The translations under genes and the position numbers were made by a program. Below the pieces are notes generated by a model. It saw only the letters and a program-made list of their open reading frames with translations. It ran no database searches and had not been told where the DNA came from. Positions 1 through 6,833 of a DNA stretch of 12,044 nt are shown here, one piece after another. Source of the stretch: Atopobium sp. (GTDB taxonomy: Bacteria; Actinomycetota; Coriobacteriia; Coriobacteriales; Atopobiaceae); contig JABZHD010000020.1 in assembly GCA_015259045.1 (NCBI GenBank), positions 1-12,044 of the forward strand, read 5' to 3'. Positions within the stretch are counted from its first letter, which is position 1. Each line of letters begins with the position of its first letter.

Positions 1-47
1 TCACCATTCTTCGAGCAATTCTTGTACGGAACCAGTGCTGCTTCGCG

Positions 48-89
48 GCACAAAAAATCCCAGCACCGCTAGGTGCTGGGATTTTGTGC
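48..89 (-). terminator. Intrinsic terminator after kdgT
   Basis: A perfect 14-base inverted repeat (arms 54-67 and 72-85, loop GCTA at 68-71) has the core CCCAGCACC/GGTGCTGGG. It is extended outward by a GCAC/GTGC pair with two unpaired bases. On the minus strand the hairpin runs into ATTTTTTGTG, a classic U-tract, just downstream of the permease stop codon. The arms begin with AAAAT and end with ATTTT, so the structure could also stop plus-strand transcripts from the left. The remaining bases 1-47 show no gene I can support. Confidence 0.9.
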
Positions 90-106
90 TTGAACTGTAG
101 AACTTA

Positions 107-1102
107 TTAAGCAGTCTCAACAACTTCCTCAGAAGCGTTGTCCTTCTTAGCAAAGTGCTCAGCAACGTAACCAGTGATCAAAGGAGTCAGGATTGCAGTA
201 ACAATAACTGCAGCTGCTACCTGTGCGTTTGCTGTTGCAAGAACAGCACCGCCATACAGGGCTGGGTTAGCCTCTGCCATAGCAGCAGGTGTAAGTGCAT
301 TTGCACCTGCGCAGGAAGAAATAGCAACACCAGCAATACCAGATCCGCCAGTTGCACGATCAACAAAGTAGTTGATAAAGCCACCGCAAACGGAGCAGAT
401 AACTCCAAGCAGAATACCTGCAGGACCAGCCATGATGAGGGAATCAAACTTCATAGTAGTTCCCATAGCAAAGAAGGTCATAACAATAATAGCTGGCAGC
501 GCGCTTGTGAGCATCTTTTTCATGGATGGGAAGAAGTTGCCAAGCAGAATACCAATAATAATTGGCAGAACTGCACCAAGCAAAGACCAGTTGATTGGGG
601 ACTGACCAGTTGCACCAAGAGCAAGCATGGTAACTGGAGGGCCAACTACCAGCGTAGTAATTGCAACTGCACCCTGCTCATACTCGTTGCCATAATCAGC
701 CATCAGGCCTGCATACATGGAGTTGTTTGCACCAGAGCAAGCAGCAAGGATAACCATAGAAGACAGGCCAAGCAGGTTGTCGTTCAAGAAGAACAGAACG
801 GCCAGACCAAGAGCAACGCAGAAGATTACCTTAGAAATGATGATGATTGCACCGCGAAGTGCAGCCTTAGGTGCGCTCTTGAACGAAATTGTTGCACCAA
901 CACACAACATGAAAGCGCCAACCAAAGCAGCAGTACCTTTAACGGTCATTGCGGCAGTAAAGCTACCAAGCGTTGGAAAAACGTCTGGAAAAACTGTGTT
1001 CATGAAAACGCCGAGCAACAGTGGTACCAGGATGTTTGCACCTGGAATGCGGCCCAGAGCCTTAAATGGGTGCTGGATGGAGATTGGTTCTTTTTCAGCC
1101 AT
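107..1102 (-). CDS. kdgT: 2-keto-3-deoxygluconate permease (KdgT family)
   Basis: An integral inner-membrane transporter of about 10 hydrophobic segments. It is expected to take up 2-keto-3-deoxygluconate, an intermediate of pectin, alginate and hexuronate breakdown, by cation symport. Seen in the sequence are the family-typical stretches RIPGANILVPLLLG near the N-terminus, FFAMGTTMKFDS with GPAGILLGV in the middle, and GGSGIAGVAISSCAGANAL followed by TPAAMAEANPALYGG near the C-terminus. These follow the E. coli KdgT pattern, and the 331 residues are close to its 327. I chose the ATG at 1102 because AGGTGG lies 5 bases upstream. A GTG at 1111 would add three residues but leaves the Shine-Dalgarno sequence inside the gene. 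The gene starts 9 bases after the SDR stop and the two probably share one transcript. Family is confident; exact substrate is inferred. Confidence 0.9.
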   Translation of the reverse strand: MAEKEPISIQHPFKALGRIPGANILVPLLLGVFMNTVFPDVFPTLGSFTAAMTVKGTAALVGAFMLCVGATISFKSAPKAALRGAIIIISKVIFCVALGLAVLFFLNDNLLGLSSMVILAACSGANNSMYAGLMADYGNEYEQGAVAITTLVVGPPVTMLALGATGQSPINWSLLGAVLPIIIGILLGNFFPSMKKMLTSALPAIIVMTFFAMGTTMKFDSLIMAGPAGILLGVICSVCGGFINYFVDRATGGSGIAGVAISSCAGANALTPAAMAEANPALYGGAVLATANAQVAAAVIVTAILTPLITGYVAEHFAKKDNASEEVVETA

Positions 1103-1111
1103 GTACTCCAC

Positions 1112-1867
1112 CTAGTCCATTACGATGCCGCCATCGCAGTCGCCAATCTCACCGTTGACGAAGCTAGCAGCGTCGGAAGCAAAGAACAGAATCATCTGAG
1201 CTGGCTCAGATGGCTGAGCAGGACGGCCCAAAGGAATGATGCTGATGACCTTGTTGTACTTCTCAGGATCGTTGGAAAGTGCAGTGGTCATGCCAGTAAT
1301 GGTGAAGGATGGGCAGACAGCGTTACAAGAGATGCCGTACTTACCGCCCTCTTTAGCGATAGCCTTGGTGAATCCGTTAACACCAGCCTTGGAAGCAGCG
1401 TAAGCAACGGTGCCAAGCAGGCCGCCGCCAATCTTACCAGCAACAGAAGAAACGTTGACGATGCGAGCGCCGCCACGGTCAATGAAGTGCTGCCAGAGAG
1501 CATGGGTCAGGTTGTAAGTACCAGTAAGGTTGGTGTTGATAGTCTTAGCCCACTCAACATCGTCGACCTCTGCAAAAGGAACAGTGCTTACGCGACCTGC
1601 GCAGTTGATAAGAACGTTAACGTCGCCGCACTCTTCAAGAATGCGAGCAACAGTCTTCTTAACTGCCTCGCCATCAGAAATGTCCATGAAGAAGAAATAG
1701 TTTCCCTCGCCAAGTTCCTGAACAAACTTCTGGCCAACCTCCTCCTTATCGAAAGAGCAAACAACTACGTGTCCGCCACCTGCGACGACACCCTTGGAAA
1801 TCTCAGCGCCGATACCTGAGTTACCGCCGGTGACCAGTACGAGCTTACCGGTAAAATCAAATGCCAT
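1112..1867 (-). CDS. Short-chain dehydrogenase/reductase (SDR), probably sugar-acid related
   Basis: A 251-residue classical SDR, the usual length for the family. Visible motifs are the nucleotide-binding TGGNSGIG (residues 13-20), NCAG (88-91), the NTN structural/catalytic Asn at 113, Ser141 and the catalytic YAASK (Tyr156, Lys160). Asp40 at the end of the second strand (VVVCSFD) suggests NAD(H) over NADP(H). The ATG at 1867 is preceded by AAAGGAG six to seven bases upstream; an in-frame GTG at 1894 would add nine residues but lacks this support. It is the first gene of the transcript with kdgT. A role on 2-keto-3-deoxygluconate or a related keto-sugar acid (as in KduD or gluconate 5-dehydrogenase) is inferred from that neighbour only, since SDR sequence alone does not fix the substrate. 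Confidence 0.85.
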   Translation of the reverse strand: MAFDFTGKLVLVTGGNSGIGAEISKGVVAGGGHVVVCSFDKEEVGQKFVQELGEGNYFFFMDISDGEAVKKTVARILEECGDVNVLINCAGRVSTVPFAEVDDVEWAKTINTNLTGTYNLTHALWQHFIDRGGARIVNVSSVAGKIGGGLLGTVAYAASKAGVNGFTKAIAKEGGKYGISCNAVCPSFTITGMTTALSNDPEKYNKVISIIPLGRPAQPSEPAQMILFFASDAASFVNGEIGDCDGGIVMD

Positions 1868-1915
1868 GCTCTTCTCCTTTGAATCTACGAGCACAAACCA
1901 TTAGGAAACAACTAA

Positions 1916-1944
1916 ATCATACCTGCATTTACGTAACAAATAAA
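1916..1944 (-). promoter_or_regulatory. Weak candidate promoter for the SDR-kdgT operon
   Basis: On the minus strand a TATGAT -10 box (1916-1921) lies 17 bases after TTTATT (1939-1944), a poor -35. The spacing to the SDR start would leave a leader of about 40 bases. Other AT-rich hexamers further upstream (for example TTGTTT near 2030) are possible alternatives, so the assignment is tentative. Confidence 0.3.
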
Positions 1945-2081
1945 AGAAAAATTATCTTCAGAAACACACTTTTTCATCGATATATTGCCTAGACAAAATA
2001 ATTGTTATAAATGAACCTCAATTTAAACAATTAGCTCTTAACAATCCTCTTTCAAATGTCGCAAGTTTCACAGAGTAATTA

Positions 2082-2140
2082 CGCAACGCACAGTAACTCC
2101 GCAACGCACAGTAACTCCGATATGCTCGGCAACTCCGATA
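2082..2140. repeat. 18-base tandem repeat, two exact copies plus a decayed third
   Basis: The unit CGCAACGCACAGTAACTC occurs exactly at 2082-2099 and 2100-2117. A third, diverged copy follows at 2118-2135 and keeps the same phase: AACTCCG recurs at 2095, 2113 and 2131, and AACTCCGATA at 2113 and 2131. There is no dyad in the unit and no coding frame runs through it. It sits about 55-75 bases upstream of the metal operon promoter. Confidence 0.9.
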
Positions 2141-2190
2141 CGCGTAGTGCATCCAAAACACACCTTGTCATCACAGGTCATTTTATCACA

Positions 2191-2210
2191 AAGTTAGACA
2201 TGGTTAACTT
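2191..2210. promoter_or_regulatory. Operator-like dyad over the metal operon promoter (DtxR/MntR-type candidate)
   Basis: AAGTTAgaCATGgtTAACTT is a 20-base dyad with six matching outer pairs and two inner pairs per arm (lower case marks mismatches). It covers the -35 box and the start of the spacer, where bound repressor would block polymerase. TTA-rich dyads of about this size are typical for metal-dependent DtxR-family repressors (MntR, ScaR, PsaR, TroR) in front of manganese importer operons. The dyad is seen; the regulator is inferred. Confidence 0.5.
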
Positions 2211-2223
2211 ATAAGCATACAAT
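2195..2223 (+). promoter_or_regulatory. Sigma-70-type promoter of the metal importer operon
   Basis: TAGACA (2195-2200) and TACAAT (2218-2223) are separated by exactly 17 bases; each matches the consensus at five of six positions. Transcription should begin near 2230, giving a leader of about 42 bases that starts with a small hairpin. No other plus-strand promoter of this quality is seen before the operon. Confidence 0.65.
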
Positions 2224-2271
2224 AGGGTGAGAAACCCTTAGTACCCTTCGATCTTTTGGAAAGAGGTCGCT

Positions 2272-3369
2272 ATGAAGCATCTCTCTGCGCGCGCTCCACT
2301 GGGCTTGCGCGCATATTTTACCAGCGCCGCAAAGTCAACCAGTTCCGTACGCTCTTCTGCACCAGCGTGCTCTCCCAGCGCTACACGCACAGGCGTCGCA
2401 CAGCGCAGCTCAACTATGACCCGCAGATCGGCACTCACCTTGCTCGGCGTAAGCTCTGCGGCTACCATCGCTTCTCTCGCCGCATGTAGCCCACGCGATT
2501 CTGCAGCCAACTCAAGCTCCGCGCAAAACCAAAACTCCTCGACTCCCCTCGTCTTAACCACCTTCACCGTGATCCAAGACATGGCTTCTCGCGTTGCGGG
2601 CGAGTTTTGCCAGGTAGAATCCATCACCAAGGCCGGTGCCGAAATCCACGACTACGAGCCTACGCCCGACGACCTCAAGCGTGCGCAAAAGGCCCAGCTC
2701 ATCCTCAACAACGGGCTGGGGCTTGAGCGCTGGTTTGAGCGCTTCGTCGATGACTCGCCTGCTCAACGCGCCGACCTCAGCGAAGGCATCACCGCCATCC
2801 CCATCGCCGAGGGCGACTACCAGGGTCAGGCCAATCCGCACGCGTGGATGTCGCCCGCAAACGGCAAGATCTATGTCGAGAATATCGTCCGCGCGCTGAG
2901 CAACCTTGTCCCTGACCACGCCAAGGACTTCGAAGCCAACGGCGACGCATACAAAAAGGAGCTCGACAACATCTCCTCTCACCTGATTGAGGAGCTTAGC
3001 GCCCTGCCGGAGAGCCAGCGCACGCTTGTGACCTGCGAGGGAGCGTTCTCGTACCTGTGCCGCGACACCAACATGAAGGAGCTCTACCTTTGGGCCGTTA
3101 ACGCCGCTGATGAAGGCACTCCGCAGCAGATCGCAAAGGTCGTCGAGACCGTAAAAGCCCAGCAAATTCCTGCGGTGTTCTGCGAGTCCACGGTAAGCCC
3201 CAAGGCAATGCAGCAGGTAGCCGACGAGACGGGCGCTATCCTCAAAACTGACGAGAAGAACATCTTGTACGTAGACTCTCTCTCGGAAGCCGACGGCCCC
3301 GTGCCCACCTATCTTGACCTGCTGCAACACGACGCAGACGCAATCGTATCTGGTCTCATAGGAAGGTAA
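2272..3369 (+). CDS. mntA: Manganese-type metal ABC transporter substrate-binding lipoprotein
   Basis: Cluster A-I (TroA/PsaA/MntC) solute-binding protein that captures a divalent metal outside the cell and delivers it to the permease. The four ligands expected for Mn/Fe-type members are present: His126 (IHDYEP), His190 (NPHAWM), Glu256 (TCEGAF) and Asp335 (YVDSLS). There is no His-rich loop of the kind found in ZnuA. The family motif DEGTPQQI is at about 280-287. A Tat-like lipoprotein signal (TRRSALTLLG, residues 50-59) ends in the lipobox LAAC with Cys72. The ATG at 2272 has GAGG 5 bases upstream; the internal ATG at 2416, directly before the signal, has no ribosome binding site. The used start therefore gives an unusual 48-residue extension ahead of the signal peptide. 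The gene is markedly richer in GC than the next two genes. Manganese preference is inferred from ligands and not tested; the name mntA is by analogy. Confidence 0.88.
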   Translation: MKHLSARAPLGLRAYFTSAAKSTSSVRSSAPACSPSATRTGVAQRSSTMTRRSALTLLGVSSAATIASLAACSPRDSAANSSSAQNQNSSTPLVLTTFTVIQDMASRVAGEFCQVESITKAGAEIHDYEPTPDDLKRAQKAQLILNNGLGLERWFERFVDDSPAQRADLSEGITAIPIAEGDYQGQANPHAWMSPANGKIYVENIVRALSNLVPDHAKDFEANGDAYKKELDNISSHLIEELSALPESQRTLVTCEGAFSYLCRDTNMKELYLWAVNAADEGTPQQIAKVVETVKAQQIPAVFCESTVSPKAMQQVADETGAILKTDEKNILYVDSLSEADGPVPTYLDLLQHDADAIVSGLIGR

Positions 3370-3376
3370 TTGTTCG

Positions 3377-4129
3377 ATGAATCTTTGTGTTTCAAAACTT
3401 TGCGCCTGGTACGAGAAAAAAGACCGCGAGAAACCCATCATTTATGACGTGAATTTCTCGCTTTCAACAGGAGATCTTTGCGCACTTGTTGGCGTCAATG
3501 GCGCCGGTAAATCTACGCTCTTCAAAGCACTGATGGACACCATCGCATGGGAGGGTTCACTTACTTGGGGCAAGCAACCTCTTTCACAGGCTCGCAAGCA
3601 GGGCAAAGTAGCCTACGTTCCTCAAACGGAGGCAATTGACGCGACGTTTCCGCTGCTCGTAAAAGACGTTGTTATGCAGGGAAGATATGTTCATCAGGGC
3701 TGGATGCGCATACCTTCCACTCAGGACAAAGAGCTGGTTGCCCAGGCACTTGAACGCGTTAACCTGGCCGACCTTGCAGATCGTCCACTTGCCCAACTCT
3801 CGGGCGGACAAAGAAAGCGTGTTTTTGTGGCACGCGGAATAGCGCAAGCTGCTGAGCTGGTATTTCTCGACGAACCGTTTGCGGGAGTAGACGCTCGCTC
3901 TGAGGCCATCATCACTGAACAGCTCAATAACCTCAGTAAAGAAGGCAAAACATTGCTCGTTTCAATTCACGACATCAATTTGGCCCAGCAAAAATTCCCG
4001 CTCTGCCTGGTCATCAATAAAACCATAACCGCACAGGGTCCTTCGAAAGAAATTCTTTCTGGAGACGCCCTCCTGCAGAACCTTGGTATTTCCGAAGATA
4101 CCCACATTGAGGAGGTGCTCCATGCCTGA
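3377..4129 (+). CDS. mntB: Metal ABC transporter ATP-binding protein
   Basis: The cytoplasmic ATPase that powers the importer. All nucleotide-binding motifs are intact: Walker A GVNGAGKS (residues 39-46), Q-loop Gln83 (VPQ), signature LSGGQ (141-145), Walker B LVFLDE (161-166) with catalytic Glu166, and H-loop His198 (SIHD). At 250 residues it is a standard MntB/TroB/ZnuC-type subunit. The ATG at 3377 follows AGGAAGG at a somewhat long spacing of about 10 bases, and begins 7 bases after the binding-protein stop. Its end overlaps the permease start by 8 bases (ATGCCTGA), so translation of the two is likely coupled. Base composition is lower in GC than the preceding gene. Confidence 0.9.
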   Translation: MNLCVSKLCAWYEKKDREKPIIYDVNFSLSTGDLCALVGVNGAGKSTLFKALMDTIAWEGSLTWGKQPLSQARKQGKVAYVPQTEAIDATFPLLVKDVVMQGRYVHQGWMRIPSTQDKELVAQALERVNLADLADRPLAQLSGGQRKRVFVARGIAQAAELVFLDEPFAGVDARSEAIITEQLNNLSKEGKTLLVSIHDINLAQQKFPLCLVINKTITAQGPSKEILSGDALLQNLGISEDTHIEEVLHA

Positions 4130-4958
4130 GGTAGACATTCTCCAATACGCATTCATGCAGCGAGCGCTCATCACCGGAATTGCAACCGCCATAGTCTGCG
4201 GGCTTTTGAGCTGCTGGATCACACACATGGGATGGTCGCTTATGGGCGACGCCATCTCGCATTCTATTCTCCCAGGCGTGGTCATTGCTCACCTGTTGGG
4301 GCTTCCCTATCTGGTGGGAGCACTTGTGTTTGCTCTCATTACCGTGGTGTTGGTCGGACAAGTCAAAAAGAGTCAAATTGTGCGCCCTGATACTGCTATC
4401 GGCATTGTATTTACAACGTTTTTTGCACTAGGAACAGTTCTCATATCCAAGGTTCCAAGCCAAATTAACCTCTCGCATATACTCTTCGGAAACCTTTTGG
4501 GGGTCACTACTCCCGATATGCTGCAAGTTCTTTGTATTGGCCTACCTATTGCTATCTTGCTTATCCTTAAAAACAAGGACCTGACCTTGCTTTCATTTGA
4601 TCCCACACAGGTTCAAGCAATCGGTCTTTCTACTAAAACACTCACTTCATTTTTGCTTGTTGCCCTAGCCCTCGCAATTGTCATATCGCTCCAGGCAGTT
4701 GGCGTCATTTTGTCAGTCTCGCTGCTTATTGTTCCGGGTGCCTGCGCAAGGCTTCTTACCAATCAGATGCGGCATATGCTCTGGATTTCTCCACTTATTG
4801 CCACGATTAGCGTTTTGATTGGAATAACAGGCAGTTATTACTTAGACGCCTCTTCTGGAGGAATGATTGGACTCACTCTCGGTGTGGTTTTTTGTATCAT
4901 TTTTATACTAAAGAGTTTACCTGAGCTTACTTTTGGACATATACTAGACAAGAACTAA
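4122..4958 (+). CDS. mntC: Metal ABC transporter permease
   Basis: A 278-residue ABC-3 family membrane permease with about eight hydrophobic segments, forming the channel for the metal in complex with the ATPase. Family hallmarks are MGDAISHSILPGVVIAHLLG after the first helix, QAVGVILSVSLLIVPGACARLL around residues 190-210, and SYYLDASSGGMIGL near the C-terminus. The ATG at 4122 is chosen because GAGGAGGT lies six bases upstream, overlapping the end of the ATPase gene. An in-frame ATG at 4083 lies inside the ATPase gene and would add 13 residues unlike the family. The gene is AT-rich towards its end (a hand-counted block 4861-4920 is 20/60 G+C). Confidence 0.9.
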   Translation: MPEVDILQYAFMQRALITGIATAIVCGLLSCWITHMGWSLMGDAISHSILPGVVIAHLLGLPYLVGALVFALITVVLVGQVKKSQIVRPDTAIGIVFTTFFALGTVLISKVPSQINLSHILFGNLLGVTTPDMLQVLCIGLPIAILLILKNKDLTLLSFDPTQVQAIGLSTKTLTSFLLVALALAIVISLQAVGVILSVSLLIVPGACARLLTNQMRHMLWISPLIATISVLIGITGSYYLDASSGGMIGLTLGVVFCIIFILKSLPELTFGHILDKN

Positions 4959-4970
4959 GAAAGGAGACCA

Positions 4971-5111
4971 ATGCATACACTCAACACTTCAGAAGCCCAG
5001 CTCGCTCGCGCAACTCGTGCGCAAAAGCTCTTGCACAGGCAAGCCTCAGCGGCTCTCAGAACATCCATTGGTCTTATGGTCGGAGCTCTTCTTATCGCAA
5101 TTATCCATTAA
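4971..5111 (+). CDS. 46-residue single-helix membrane protein in the metal importer operon
   Basis: A short ORF starting MHTLNTSEAQLARATRAQKL and ending in a hydrophobic stretch (about residues 31-45, TSIGLMVGALLIAII) before the stop at 5109-5111. AAGGAG lies five bases before its ATG, one of the best ribosome binding sites in the window. It begins 12 bases after the permease stop and ends 22 bases before the operon terminator, so it is almost certainly co-transcribed with the importer. The N-terminal 30 residues are Ala-, Arg- and Gln-rich and could form an amphipathic helix. I do not recognise a family. A small regulator or accessory subunit of the transporter is possible, but that is inference from position. 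Confidence 0.72.
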   Translation: MHTLNTSEAQLARATRAQKLLHRQASAALRTSIGLMVGALLIAIIH

Positions 5112-5133
5112 GGCTTCATCTCATAAATCACCC

Positions 5134-5181
5134 AAATTTGGCGAGAAACCCCTTCTATTCAAAGGGTTTCTCGCTAAATTT
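5134..5181. terminator. Long inverted-repeat terminator between convergent operons
   Basis: Arms 5134-5151 and 5164-5181 pair over 18 positions with one G-T mismatch. The core is GCGAGAAACCC/GGGTTTCTCGC (11 perfect pairs) with flanks AAATTTG/TAAATTT. On the plus strand the stem is followed by ATTTTTATAT, a good U-tract ending the metal operon. On the minus strand it begins directly after the stop of the 125-residue protein gene and can serve as its terminator too, with a weaker U-tract. Confidence 0.88.
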
Positions 5182-5559
5182 TTATATAAGTATTTGAACG
5201 AGAATGCCCACAGACACCGACGCAAGATTAGACAAGATTGAAAGTGTCCATGGAGCATCGCTTACTTTTTTAAGCTGGTAAATCAAACCTTCGACAACAA
5301 TAACGGCCAGCTCAACCGCTATGACGCACGCCCAATACTGAGCGTCGTTAGCAACCACATTAACAAGGGTGCTTGTGATAAAAACAGCGATTGGATTGGT
5401 AAGCACCTGTGCAGCCACAACAATCAGCAGCGCATGATTGTCTTTAACGCCAAGCGATTTTGCGACAATAAGCTCAACAGTAATAGTCAGAATCAGACAA
5501 AACGCGAATATTGGAATAACGGTCATCAAATACGGCAATAAAAATATTTGGTCGTCCAT
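5182..5559 (-). CDS. Small four-helix membrane protein of unknown function
   Basis: A 125-residue protein with four clear hydrophobic segments (about residues 5-33, 43-70, 75-96 and 104-125) and short loops. Acidic residues inside or at the edge of membrane segments (Glu29, Glu83, Glu90) and the motif QVLTNP (51-56) stand out and may be functional. It resembles a type of uncharacterised membrane protein I recall from Firmicutes with a similar LTNP motif, but I cannot name a family. The ATG at 5559 is preceded by GAAGG and lies 4 bases after the MFS stop, so it is the last gene of that operon. The hairpin terminator starts at its stop codon. Confidence 0.75.
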   Translation of the reverse strand: MDDQIFLLPYLMTVIPIFAFCLILTITVELIVAKSLGVKDNHALLIVVAAQVLTNPIAVFITSTLVNVVANDAQYWACVIAVELAVIVVEGLIYQLKKVSDAPWTLSILSNLASVSVGILVQILI

Positions 5560-5563
5560 GCCA

Positions 5564-6829
5564 TTAGCCTTCTACTTGTTTGCCTTCAGCAGCAAGATAG
5601 TCTTCAGCCACACACTCATCTTCAACCGCAAGCTCATCAACCTGATCAGATAGCTCTGCGATTAGAGCATCTTCCCCTGCAGTCTCAGCAGCCTGTGCTG
5701 CTTGGAGCATGCGCTCATGTCCAAATGGACCCGTAACCACAGTGTCTTTGACCAAAGTCAGACTTACACCCAAAGCGAGTGCTGAAATCAGACTCATAGC
5801 AGAAAGCACCAAAGGATGCTCCAAGCGAAGTCCCAAAAGCGCAGGTAAAGCACCTATTGCCAAAGAGAAGCTAGCCAAGCCAAATGCGGTTCCTTTTGCC
5901 TCATGCAAAATGTTGGACAAAGAAGCCAGCGTGATCGCCATTGTAAAGTTAAAGAAAAACACAGCTAGGAGGCCCATAAGAGGCATCTCCCATGAGGGCA
6001 CAAACAAGGTGGCTGCAACAATGAGCGAGAAGATCGCTGTAGTTCTAAAACCAATGCGGTCGGCAACCATTCCGCCAAGGGCTTTACCTGCAAATACACC
6101 AAAAATGCTTAAAGCCAACAGGAGCATTTCGCTCTTCCAAGGAAATGCCATGACCATGCCGGTGTAGCTTCTGAGCGCAACCACAAAGCAGAGCAGGAAG
6201 ATTGCAAGCAAAGTGCGAGACGAAAACTCAGGAATGGCAAAGGGAGCGTTATATATATTCCAATACTTTTTATTAACCTTTTGCACCACTCGGGTAATGC
6301 TTGCGCATAAGAACAGCAGAACAAGCAGGGAAAACGCAACTTGAAGTCTTCCGTACTGTGCGCTAAACGTGCCTAAAAACACTCCTACGGCACCCGTCGC
6401 AATAAAGATTCCCGATGGCCCTGCATGTTTTTGCGAGATGTTAAGTACGCAAAGTCCTCCTGCGCAATGGAAGAGTGCATTTCCAGCAGCAAGCAACAAA
6501 ACAGCAAGCCACTCAAAGAACGCAACAGGAACAAGTGAAAGCAAAACTCCGCCACCAACCAGCGCATATGAGAGCATCGCAGCAAGTGAGTTTTTATCTA
6601 GCTTGTCCAGGGCAATACCAACTGGCAGCTGAAACGCAAAAGCAACAACGTCATAGAGCAGAATGCTCAGCGCAATCAATTCAAGCGAGTCTTGGCCAGA
6701 CCCTCCCAACACTCGGCTTACCGCGCAGAGCATGGTAGATACGCATGCAAAGTCAACTACAAAATGACACAACGCAAATGCAAAAGTAGTGACTTCTTTT
6801 TTGGGGAGAAGTTCCTGTGTTGTAGACAA
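5564..6829 (-). CDS. MFS-type transporter, substrate unknown
   Basis: A 421-residue polytopic protein of about 12 hydrophobic segments with major facilitator features: a duplicated six-helix layout, FQLPVGIALDKLDKNS in the N-terminal half (loop 2-3 like) and GKALGGMVADRIGFRT as its counterpart in the C-terminal half. The last ~55 residues form a non-membrane, strongly acidic tail rich in Ala, Asp and Glu, unusual for the family. The start is a TTG at 6827-6829, with AGGT eight bases upstream. No ATG alternative fits before the first helix. It follows the 73-residue protein gene by 4 bases and precedes the 125-residue gene by 4 bases. No motif points to a substrate. Confidence 0.8.
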   Translation of the reverse strand: MSTTQELLPKKEVTTFAFALCHFVVDFACVSTMLCAVSRVLGGSGQDSLELIALSILLYDVVAFAFQLPVGIALDKLDKNSLAAMLSYALVGGGVLLSLVPVAFFEWLAVLLLAAGNALFHCAGGLCVLNISQKHAGPSGIFIATGAVGVFLGTFSAQYGRLQVAFSLLVLLFLCASITRVVQKVNKKYWNIYNAPFAIPEFSSRTLLAIFLLCFVVALRSYTGMVMAFPWKSEMLLLALSIFGVFAGKALGGMVADRIGFRTTAIFSLIVAATLFVPSWEMPLMGLLAVFFFNFTMAITLASLSNILHEAKGTAFGLASFSLAIGALPALLGLRLEHPLVLSAMSLISALALGVSLTLVKDTVVTGPFGHERMLQAAQAAETAGEDALIAELSDQVDELAVEDECVAEDYLAAEGKQVEG

Positions 6830-6833
6830 GGTT

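Larger units (their letters stand above)
1868..2271. other. Divergent intergenic region between SDR-kdgT and the metal importer operon
   Basis: 404 bases without a convincing gene. From left to right it holds the SDR ribosome binding site, an AT-rich stretch (about 1900-2060) with a short dyad ATAATTGTTAT at 1998-2008, an 18-base tandem repeat (2082-2140), and the plus-strand promoter with operator-like dyad (2191-2223). A small hairpin AGGGT-gagaa-ACCCT (2224-2238) follows at the expected transcription start of the metal operon. All reading frames are short and stop-rich. Confidence 0.75.

Noticed and set aside
1..72. Plus-strand frame reading from the left edge to a TAG at 70-72
   Set aside because: Only 23 codons, its end lies within the terminator hairpin, and other frames are equally open, so a gene end cannot be supported.
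155..1819. Long plus-strand open frame of 554 codons
   Set aside because: It runs antisense through both the permease and SDR genes, has a Cys/Asn/Ser-rich composition without domains, and no ribosome binding site. The minus-strand genes have clear motifs.
2082..2140. Possible CRISPR array or iteron origin
   Set aside because: Repeats are contiguous without spacers, the unit is only 18 bases, and there are no cas or rep genes nearby.
2272..3369. Zinc-specific (ZnuA/AdcA) binding protein
   Set aside because: No His-rich loop, and the third and fourth ligands read Glu256 and Asp335 as in manganese-type proteins.
2554..3441. Minus-strand open frame of 295 codons opposite the metal-binding protein gene
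   Set aside because: The high third-position GC of the real gene keeps the opposite frame open; its translation has no recognisable motif and would overlap the next gene.
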